This document shows, one piece after another, positions 6,211-12,302 of a DNA stretch of 12,302 bases (position 1 is the first letter of the stretch; every line of letters begins with the position of its first letter). Location of the stretch: NCBI GenBank assembly GCA_016650355.1, contig JAENVX010000268.1, positions 1 through 12,302 on the forward strand, written 5' to 3'. A program made the position numbers and the translations under genes. The DNA is from Bacteroidia bacterium (GTDB taxonomy: Bacteria; Bacteroidota; Bacteroidia; Cytophagales; Cyclobacteriaceae). Under the pieces are notes generated by a model, which was given only the letters and a program-made list of their open reading frames with translations, was not told the origin of the DNA and made no database searches.

Positions 6211-8232
6211 ATGATCAATAGCAATCCTAATCATGAGCATACATACGATGTGCAAGGCAAGATGACCTGCTGCTCGCTGGAAGAGAAAATTTATGCAGAT
6301 ACAAACAATTTATTAAACCCATTAACGGAATCACACGAAGGTCACGATCATGCGACAGAATCACATGGATCGAGAGCTTGGAAAGTATATATGCCGGCTG
6401 GCATAAGTTTTACGCTCCTCGCAATTGGTTTAGTGCTAGATAATTTAATAAATACCTATTTCTTTCAAGCCAACTACAGAATAGCATGGTATGTACTGGC
6501 GTATCTTCCTGTTGGACTACCTGTCTTAAAAGATGCTATTACTGCTATTCGAAAAGGAGAGTTTTTTACAGAATTCTTTTTGATGACAATCGCCACAATG
6601 GGTGCCTTCTATATGGGAGAATATCCGGAAGGTGTTACGGTCATGCTATTCTATGCAGTTGGAGAATTATTTCAAGGTGCGGCCGTAAATAAAGCAAAAC
6701 AAAATATTAAAGCTTTACTGGATGTCCGACCGGATACGGCTTGTGTGACGCGCAATAACCAGTTCATTTACATAAAACCCGAGATGGTAGGAATTGGAGA
6801 AGTCATACAAGTGAAGGCTGGCGAGAAAGTGCCATTAGACGGAAGGATGCTCAGTGAACGAAGTAGTTTTAATACCTCCGCGCTAACAGGTGAAAGCAAG
6901 CCAAAAACAATTGAATCAGGTGAACAAGTATTGGCAGGCATGTTGAATCTTAATCAGGTCATTGAAATTGAAGTTTCCAGGAAATTTACAGATAGCGCTA
7001 TAGCACGAATATTTGAACTTGTACAAAACGCAACTTCCCGCAAAGCACAAACAGAATTGTTCATACGAAAATTCGCTAAAGTATATACGCCCATTGTTAC
7101 CGGGCTCGCGGTATCACTCACATTGCTTCCCTACTTCTTTATTGCTGATTACATTTTCTCCGACTGGTTTTATCGCGCTTTAATTTTTCTTGTTGTGTCG
7201 TGTCCCTGTGCGTTGGTAATCTCAATTCCGCTAGGCTACTTTGGTGGAATAGGTGCAGCATCGCGCAATGGAATTCTATTCAAAGGATCTAATTACCTGG
7301 ATCTGATAACGAAAGTGAATACTGTAGTAATGGACAAAACCGGAATGCTTACAAAAGGCGTTTTCAAAGTGCAGCAAGTTGTAACAGAATTAAATAAAGA
7401 TGAGTTTATTCAACTCATAGCAAGTCTCGAAAGCAACTCAAATCATCCGATCGCCAAAGCCATTTCCTCTTATTCCGTATTTCCAAAATTAGCAGCACTA
7501 AACGTTGAAGAAATTTCAGGATATGGACTAAAGGGCGAGGTAAATGGAAAACAAGTATTGGCAGGAAATACAAAACTGTTGGAGAGATTCAACGTTGCCT
7601 ATGAATCGTCACTCGATGAATTTGTAGATTCGATCGTAGTAACCGCTGTTGACGGAAAATATGCCGGCTACATTATAATTGCTGATGAACTTAAAGAAGA
7701 CGCACTGCAAACTATTCAACTACTTTACTCAAATGGCATCCAACTGATTACAATCTTGTCGGGTGATAAATCCTCCATTACTAAAAAGATTGCAAACGAG
7801 TTGGGAATAAATTCTGCTTTTGGCGACCTGTTACCAGAACAAAAAGTACTAAAAGTAGAAGCGCTAAAAAAAGACAAAGCCAATGTAATTGCATTTGTAG
7901 GGGATGGCATTAACGATGCACCCTCATTGGCATTGAGCGATGTAGGTATTGCCATGGGGGGCTTAGGAAGTGCTGCCGCCATAGAAACAGCAGATATTGT
8001 AATACAAACCGATCATCCAAGCAAAATAGTTACAGCCATTCAAATCGGTAAGGCAACAAAACAAATTGTGTGGCAGAATATTAGTTTAGCGTTCGGTGTA
8101 AAACTGCTGGTTCTACTGCTTGGTGCAGGTGGTCTAGCTACAATGTGGGAAGCTGTATTTGCCGATGTAGGCGTTGCGTTGCTTGCCATCCTGAACGCCA
8201 CAAGGATTCAGCGGATGAAGTTTAACGGTTAA
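6211..8232 (+). CDS. P1B-type heavy-metal-transporting ATPase (Zn/Cd class) with a variant DKTGM motif
   Basis: A 673-residue P-type ATPase with about eight membrane segments. Visible motifs: TGES at 226-229 (actuator), CPC at 331-333 in the ion-conducting helix, phosphorylation motif DKTGM at 375-379, the SNHP nucleotide-binding motif (H412, P413), SGD at 517-519, and GDGINDAP at 564-571. E152 (VGE), K631 and D652 (FADVG) match positions of the P1B-2 Zn/Cd exporter ZntA, so Zn(II)/Cd(II)-type export from the cytoplasm is the best class; other divalent metals are possible. There is no canonical N-terminal metal-binding HMA domain. Instead the first 55 residues contain a CC pair (20-21) and a His-rich stretch (SHEGHDHATESH). 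The ATG at 6211 is 25 bases after the porin gene; an AGGAGGA at 6184-6190 lies 20 bases upstream. The Thr-to-Met change at residue 379 is unusual. Last gene of the operon. Confidence 0.92.
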   Translation: MINSNPNHEHTYDVQGKMTCCSLEEKIYADTNNLLNPLTESHEGHDHATESHGSRAWKVYMPAGISFTLLAIGLVLDNLINTYFFQANYRIAWYVLAYLPVGLPVLKDAITAIRKGEFFTEFFLMTIATMGAFYMGEYPEGVTVMLFYAVGELFQGAAVNKAKQNIKALLDVRPDTACVTRNNQFIYIKPEMVGIGEVIQVKAGEKVPLDGRMLSERSSFNTSALTGESKPKTIESGEQVLAGMLNLNQVIEIEVSRKFTDSAIARIFELVQNATSRKAQTELFIRKFAKVYTPIVTGLAVSLTLLPYFFIADYIFSDWFYRALIFLVVSCPCALVISIPLGYFGGIGAASRNGILFKGSNYLDLITKVNTVVMDKTGMLTKGVFKVQQVVTELNKDEFIQLIASLESNSNHPIAKAISSYSVFPKLAALNVEEISGYGLKGEVNGKQVLAGNTKLLERFNVAYESSLDEFVDSIVVTAVDGKYAGYIIIADELKEDALQTIQLLYSNGIQLITILSGDKSSITKKIANELGINSAFGDLLPEQKVLKVEALKKDKANVIAFVGDGINDAPSLALSDVGIAMGGLGSAAAIETADIVIQTDHPSKIVTAIQIGKATKQIVWQNISLAFGVKLLVLLLGAGGLATMWEAVFADVGVALLAILNATRIQRMKFNG

Positions 8233-8277
8233 ATTTTATTTTTGAATGGTCCAATGAGATGCCTAAAACTGAATACT

Positions 8278-8679
8278 CTAGGAAATAGATTTTTTATACA
8301 TAGTAAAAAAAAGCAAAGGCAGAAATCCAAAACTAAACATTCCCATTCCCACCAACAATAATTCGTCAACGCCTTGCAAGTGTAGCATCTTAAACAACAC
8401 AGCGAATCCTATGGTAATTGAGCTTGAAAAAGCTAATCCTATTCTTAATTTTTCAGAAAGGGTTTTACAACCGTTCTGCTTGTAACGGTCGATGGATGTC
8501 ATTGGAACGTAGATCAATAGGAATCCCAAAAAACTGTAATTGAATAATTGCTCTCCACCTGGCATATGCAAAATCTTGAACGTAGCTCCTAACGATATAC
8601 CAATGGTGGTTATTAAGCCGATCGAATACATAATTTTCCTCATAGGTATATTTTTTGTTGATTCAGGAAAGTTTTCCAT
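8278..8679 (-). CDS. Small membrane protein with duplicated FK-x-LH motif, function unknown
   Basis: A 133-residue protein with about four hydrophobic helices (near residues 17-33, 45-61, 81-97 and 104-126). The two halves look like tandem copies. GATFKILHMPGGE (31-43) corresponds to AVLFKMLHLQGVD (93-105), each followed by a long hydrophobic helix and a short basic tail (DRYKQ and MYKK). The FK(I/M)LHxxG motif recurs in small Bacteroidota membrane proteins and resembles the first helix of the gliding-motility protein GldL, though this is far too short to be GldL. The start at 8679 is the first ATG; another at codon 13 is possible. The gene converges with the ATPase and diverges from fmt. Function unknown; I do not assign a family with confidence. 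Confidence 0.75.
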   Translation of the reverse strand: MENFPESTKNIPMRKIMYSIGLITTIGISLGATFKILHMPGGEQLFNYSFLGFLLIYVPMTSIDRYKQNGCKTLSEKLRIGLAFSSSITIGFAVLFKMLHLQGVDELLLVGMGMFSFGFLPLLFFTMYKKSIS

Positions 8680-8771
8680 TCTTTCGCTTAAAACAATATA
8701 TCCATAAAAATAATAGATCTAAACTATCTGGGTAGATATCTCTGTTGTTTAACCCATATTTGTACCCTATC

Positions 8772-9692
8772 ATGAATAAACTTCGAATCATCTTTATGGG
8801 CACTCCTGAATTTGCAGTGCCTAGTTTGGAAATACTTTTGGAAAATAAATTCAATGTAGTTGCGGTAATAACAGCCCCCGACAAACCACAGGGTCGTGGT
8901 CAAAAATTGACTTATTCGGCTGTTAAAAATTGTGCAATTAAATATAATCTGCCGGTGTTACAACCCACTAATTTAAAGTCACAAGAGTTTCTTGCTGAGT
9001 TGCAAAGCTATCAAGCTAATTTACAGGTGGTGGTTGCTTTCCGAATGTTACCAGAAGTAGTTTGGTCAATGCCAACGCTGGGCACTTTCAATCTTCACGC
9101 GTCATTATTACCACAGTATCGAGGTGCTGCCCCCATCAACTGGGCTATTATAAATGGGGAAAAAGAAACTGGTGTAACTACTTTCTTTCTTAAACAGGAA
9201 ATCGATACCGGAAGTATTATTTTCCAGGAGAAAGAACACATCCACGACTCAGATAATGTTGGCATTTTGTACGATCGGCTCATGATTATAGGTTCTCAAC
9301 TAGTGCTTAAAACTGTGCGTGCCATTGAAGATGACAACTATCCTTCCATCGCACAAACTACCCCCACAGAAACAAAGCATGCACCAAAAATCTTCAAGGA
9401 GACCTGCAAGATTAATTGGAGTCAGCCCAGTCAAGCAATCTATAACTTTGTGCGAGGTCTTAGCCCCTATCCGGCAGCATGGACTGCTCTCCATGATAAA
9501 GTTTATAAAATATATAAATGCAGGGCACTGCCAGCGGATAATCAGCAACTAGCTGAAGGTTCCCTGAAAACGGATAATAAAACTTTTCTACATATAAAGA
9601 GTTTGGATGGATGGCTAGACATAGAAGAACTTCAACCAGAAGGAAAAAAGAAAATGGCTATTCGGGAATTTTTAAGAGGAAATAAAATTTAA
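8772..9692 (+). CDS. fmt: Methionyl-tRNA formyltransferase
   Basis: A 306-residue protein. It adds a formyl group from 10-formyl-tetrahydrofolate to initiator Met-tRNA, a cytoplasmic step of translation initiation. The N-terminal formyltransferase domain begins IIFMGTPEFAVPSL, contains the PDKPQGRG loop, the signature HASLLPQYRGAAPINWA (109-125), and the catalytic residues N107, H109 and D145 (IDTG). A C-terminal OB-like domain follows from about residue 205 (KINWSQPSQAIYNFVRG). I chose the ATG at 8772 because it gives the family-typical N-terminus; a TTG at 8745 would add an unsupported nine-residue extension. folA follows 81 bases downstream; both genes act in one-carbon/folate metabolism, so clustering makes functional sense. 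Confidence 0.96.
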   Translation: MNKLRIIFMGTPEFAVPSLEILLENKFNVVAVITAPDKPQGRGQKLTYSAVKNCAIKYNLPVLQPTNLKSQEFLAELQSYQANLQVVVAFRMLPEVVWSMPTLGTFNLHASLLPQYRGAAPINWAIINGEKETGVTTFFLKQEIDTGSIIFQEKEHIHDSDNVGILYDRLMIIGSQLVLKTVRAIEDDNYPSIAQTTPTETKHAPKIFKETCKINWSQPSQAIYNFVRGLSPYPAAWTALHDKVYKIYKCRALPADNQQLAEGSLKTDNKTFLHIKSLDGWLDIEELQPEGKKKMAIREFLRGNKI

Positions 9693-9773
9693 ATCTCACC
9701 GATGTACTATTCCAATTAAAGAGAATGAAGTCTTGTTAATTGGCTAATTTGCGCACCGAACTAGTAACACAAG

Positions 9774-10277
9774 ATGGTAATATCTCTCATCGCTGCTTTA
9801 TCCAAAAACCGGGTCATCGGAAAAGACAATGACCTTCCCTGGCACCTGCCCGATGACATGAAGTATTTTATGCAAACCACAAAAGGGCGTCATGTGATCA
9901 TGGGGAGAAAAAACTATGATTCAATTCCTGAAAAATTCAGACCGTTGCCAAATCGAACGAACATTATAGTAACTCATCAAAAGGATTTTAAAGCAGCAAA
10001 CTGTATTGTTGTTCATTCTATAGAAGAGGGTATTGAATTGGCCAAGAAAAATAATGAGCAAGAAACATTTATCATCGGAGGAGCCGAAATCTATAAACTT
10101 GGTCTTCCCATATCGCAACGGTTGTACCTGACCGAAATTGATGCTGTAATTGAAGGCGATACTTTTTTTCCGGAATTCAAAAAACAAAACTTGGAAGAAA
10201 AATCCCGGGCACATCATTCTTCGGATACACGACATGCCCATGCCTTTGATTTTGTTGTCTACGAACGAAAAAACTGA
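9774..10277 (+). CDS. folA: Dihydrofolate reductase
   Basis: A 167-residue type I dihydrofolate reductase, which reduces dihydrofolate to tetrahydrofolate with NADPH. Typical motifs: ISLIAALSKNRVIG at the start, DNDLPWHLPDDMKYF (residues 19-33) with the acidic active-site residue in the LPDD segment, TKGRHVIMGRKNYDSIP for cofactor binding, and FIIGGAEIY (about 99-107) in the NADPH site, then LYLTEIDA and a C-terminal FDFVVYERK. Length matches the family. The next gene starts 26 bases downstream on the same strand, so co-transcription is possible. Located beside fmt, whose formyl donor depends on the tetrahydrofolate pool. Confidence 0.96.
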   Translation: MVISLIAALSKNRVIGKDNDLPWHLPDDMKYFMQTTKGRHVIMGRKNYDSIPEKFRPLPNRTNIIVTHQKDFKAANCIVVHSIEEGIELAKKNNEQETFIIGGAEIYKLGLPISQRLYLTEIDAVIEGDTFFPEFKKQNLEEKSRAHHSSDTRHAHAFDFVVYERKN

Positions 10278-10303
10278 TTTAATCTTTTACTTACCTTAGT
10301 GAA

Positions 10304-10687
10304 ATGGAAACACACAAACGCGTACTCGGAATCTTATATATAGTTTCAGGATCCATACACATTTTAATTATGCTCACGTTATCCGCATTATTCTCAGTGC
10401 TCCTGCCTTATATATTCGAACATGCTAAATTGGACGAACAGTGGATTCTGATCTATATAGTTCCTTTCATTCAAATCATCGCAGCTATAACTATAATTCT
10501 CTTTGCTGTTCCCTCCATCATCAGTGGTATTGCACTCCTAAACCAAAAAAAATGGGGGCTGACTCTCGCACTGGTTCTTGGTTGTTTTAAGCTCTTTTCA
10601 TTTCCAATTGGTACGGCCCTGGGTATTTACACTATATGGGTATACTCGGAAGATCACAAACACACTATCTCTACTGCTACCAGTTGA
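10304..10687 (+). CDS. Small multi-pass membrane protein, unknown function
   Basis: A 127-residue hydrophobic protein with about three membrane helices: roughly residues 7-37, 47-77 and 84-112, linked by short loops. The third helix region ends in FPIGTALGIYTIWVYSED, a pattern shared by many small uncharacterised bacterial membrane proteins (a helix with P-x-GT-x-LG-x-Y). No catalytic motif is visible. It is on the same strand as folA (26-base gap) and the dehydrogenase that follows (12-base gap), so it may be in one transcription unit with them. Function not assigned. Confidence 0.75.
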   Translation: METHKRVLGILYIVSGSIHILIMLTLSALFSVLLPYIFEHAKLDEQWILIYIVPFIQIIAAITIILFAVPSIISGIALLNQKKWGLTLALVLGCFKLFSFPIGTALGIYTIWVYSEDHKHTISTATS

Positions 10688-10699
10688 TCCAAGATTGAT

Positions 10700-11512
10700 A
10701 TGTCAAAATATTTTCAAAAAAAAGTAATATGGCTTACCGGGGCTTCGTCAGGAATAGGCGAAGCCTTAGCGTATGAGTTTGCAAGAATGGGAGCTAAAAT
10801 AATTCTATCAGCGAGAAGGAAAGAAGAACTTGATCGTGTAAGAGGAAATTGCATTCCGCAAACCCATGCCAATATCCGAGTACTTCCATTGGATCTCGCA
10901 CTGCCCGAAACACTTAAATTAAGTACTGAAGCTGCAATTCAATTGTTTGGACATATTGATATCCTAATCAACAACGGTGGCATTAGTCAAAGAAGCCTTG
11001 CAAAAAACACCTCACTGGAAGTAGACCGTCAGATCATGGAGGTAGATTACTTTGGAAGCATTGCGTTAACAAAATACCTTTTGCCACATTTTCTAAAACG
11101 CAAATCCGGACATTATGTAACTGTAACAAGTGTGAATGGAAAATTAGGGATATCCCGCAGGACAAGCTATGCAGCAGCAAAGCATGCGCTCCATGGTTTC
11201 TTCGATTCCCTAAGAGCCGAATTGTGGAAAGAAAGTAAGAATATTTATGTTACCCTCATTTGTCCTGGGTGGATCAACACAAACCTTAGCATTGCTGCTT
11301 TGACTGGTGATGGCAAACCTCAAAACAGAAAAGATGAAACGCATAAAAAAGGAATGAAACCTTTAACCTTTGCAAAGAAGATGATAAGAGCGGTTGAAAA
11401 GAAAAAACGAGAAGTTTATATCGGAGGAGCAAAAGAGGGCTTTGCAATTTTCATGAGTAGAAATTTTCCGGGTTTATTTTCCAAAATTATCCGCAACATT
11501 AAGGTGAAATGA
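10700..11512 (+). CDS. Short-chain dehydrogenase/reductase (classical SDR)
   Basis: A 270-residue classical SDR. The cofactor-binding loop is TGASSGIG (13-20), followed by the ALAYEFARMGAKIILSARR beta-alpha unit; the R39-R40 pair after the second strand favours NADP(H). The NNAG motif appears as NNGG (91-94). The catalytic triad is S144 (VTSVNG), Y157 and K161 (YAAAK), and the PGW-N-T segment (ICPGWINT) follows at about 188-195. The C-terminal part has a basic patch (VEKKKREVYIGGAKEG), as in SDRs related to the DHRS7 type of the eukaryotic family. The substrate is not known. The start at 10700 is the first ATG, 12 bases after the upstream membrane-protein gene. Confidence 0.93.
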   Translation: MSKYFQKKVIWLTGASSGIGEALAYEFARMGAKIILSARRKEELDRVRGNCIPQTHANIRVLPLDLALPETLKLSTEAAIQLFGHIDILINNGGISQRSLAKNTSLEVDRQIMEVDYFGSIALTKYLLPHFLKRKSGHYVTVTSVNGKLGISRRTSYAAAKHALHGFFDSLRAELWKESKNIYVTLICPGWINTNLSIAALTGDGKPQNRKDETHKKGMKPLTFAKKMIRAVEKKKREVYIGGAKEGFAIFMSRNFPGLFSKIIRNIKVK

Positions 11513-11608
11513 GTTGAGCCCCGCATTCATTTTCAAAAATCTATCTCAGCCTTCCACCATAATAAATATCCAAAAATAAAAATTCATACTCATAAATAGA
11601 TTAAATGT

Positions 11609-12302
11609 ATGGTTTGGTATGAATATGTTCTCATAATTGTAGTTGGCTTTTTGGCGGCCTTTCTAAATACAGTTGGTGGTGGAGGCACTTTGCTTTCCGT
11701 TCCTATTCTTACATTCATTGGATTACCAATTACAATTGCGAATGCTACTAGTCGAGTTGGCATTTTATTTCAAAATTTCTTTGCAGTCGGTGGTTTCAAA
11801 AGTAAAGGTGTAGAGTTACCGTGGCCCTATGCAGGTTATTTAGGTTTGGCCTCACTGGGTGGAAGCATAGTGGGTTCACTTCTTGCATCGCGCATGTCCG
11901 ATGAGTTGTTTAAAAAAATATTCGTCATCATAATGATTGTATCCGTCTGCCTTATTCTTTTCAATCCGGCTAAGTCAAAGGGAGACGAAAAACTTTCAGG
12001 TCGCCAGCAATGGATTGGTGCATTTTGTTTTTTGTTTGTAGGAATTTATGGTGGGTTTGTTCAAGCAGGAATTGGCTTTTTAGTAATCGGCATACTCAGC
12101 CTGGTTAATAATCTATCTCTAGTAAAAAGCAATTATGTTAAGGTATTCTCAGCTATTGTCTATACAGGCGTGGCCGTTATTGTTTTTGCTTGGGAAGGGA
12201 AAATTGATTGGTTGATTGGTTCCGTGCTGGCTGTTGGGCACGCATTGGGCGGGTGGTATGCGAGCCGATGGTCTGTTAAGGCAGGTGAAGTATGGATTAA
12301 AC
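11609..12302 (+). CDS. TauE/SafE (TSUP) family permease, 3'-truncated by the window
   Basis: Only the first 231 codons are visible; no stop codon occurs before the window ends. The ATG at 11609 is followed by hydrophobic segments typical of the TSUP/TauE-SafE permease family: an N-terminal helix leading into FLNTVGGGGTLLSVPILTFIG (begins at residue 18), then ANATSRVG, SRMSDELFKKIFVIIMI, and a second repeat half with VGIYGGFVQAGIGFLVIG, which mirrors the first half. The family exports organosulfur or related anions; substrate here is unknown. An overlapping ATG at 11605 hits a stop after five codons and is not the start. A 96-base gap separates it from the dehydrogenase, without an obvious terminator hairpin or promoter match. 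Confidence 0.9.
   Translation, partial: MVWYEYVLIIVVGFLAAFLNTVGGGGTLLSVPILTFIGLPITIANATSRVGILFQNFFAVGGFKSKGVELPWPYAGYLGLASLGGSIVGSLLASRMSDELFKKIFVIIMIVSVCLILFNPAKSKGDEKLSGRQQWIGAFCFLFVGIYGGFVQAGIGFLVIGILSLVNNLSLVKSNYVKVFSAIVYTGVAVIVFAWEGKIDWLIGSVLAVGHALGGWYASRWSVKAGEVWIK

Noticed and set aside
8725..8738. Short inverted repeat TATCT-GGGT-AGATA between the small membrane protein and fmt as a second operator
   Set aside because: Arms of only 5 bp in AT-rich DNA, not matching the 3264 palindrome; could be chance.
8755..8762. CATATTTG as the -7 box of fmt
   Set aside because: One mismatch to TAnnTTTG, no -33 element at the right distance, and it would leave almost no leader before the ATG.
8745..8771. 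TTG start for fmt
   Set aside because: The ATG at 8772 directly precedes the conserved Fmt N-terminus; the extension has no counterpart in the family.
9921..10241. Long antisense reading frame opposite folA
   Set aside because: It lies wholly within a clear dihydrofolate reductase gene and its translation has no recognisable protein features; it is a shadow of the coding strand.

Overview
The window looks like a chromosomal segment from a member of the Bacteroidota, probably a Cytophagales-like lineage. The base composition is AT-rich. The genes use TonB-dependent and lipoprotein-rich envelope biology, and one lipoprotein carries a Bacteroidota-type surface-export signal. Two promoter-like elements fit the Bacteroidota pattern (TTTG, about 19 bases, TAnnTTTG). 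No RNA genes, insertion sequences, CRISPR arrays or long repeats were seen. The window is densely coding, with no gene-free stretch over 300 bases.

Left part (1-3208): the 3' portion of a TonB-dependent outer-membrane receptor is followed 17 bases later by a probable surface lipoprotein. Facing them is a DtxR/MntR-family metal-dependent regulator on the minus strand.

Middle part (3209-8232): divergent from the regulator is a tight four-gene operon. It encodes a di-heme c-type cytochrome lipoprotein of the DHOR/thiol-oxidoreductase type, a Tat-exported Rieske [2Fe-2S] protein, an outer-membrane porin, and a P1B-type heavy-metal ATPase of the Zn/Cd (CPC) class. A near-perfect 18-bp palindrome sits between the predicted -33 and -7 boxes of this operon, 56 bases from the regulator start codon, and is a good candidate operator. 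I read this block as a metal-responsive envelope redox and transport module; its actual substrate cannot be read from sequence. The ATPase has DKTGM instead of the near-invariant DKTGT around its phosphorylated Asp, which is the most unusual residue change in the window.

Right part (8233-12302): mostly housekeeping. A small membrane protein with a duplicated FK-x-LH motif (minus strand) is followed by fmt (methionyl-tRNA formyltransferase), folA (dihydrofolate reductase), a small multi-pass membrane protein, a short-chain dehydrogenase, and the 5' part of a TauE/SafE-family (TSUP) permease that runs off the end of the window.

All assignments come from reading motifs in the translated sequence; no database search was possible.
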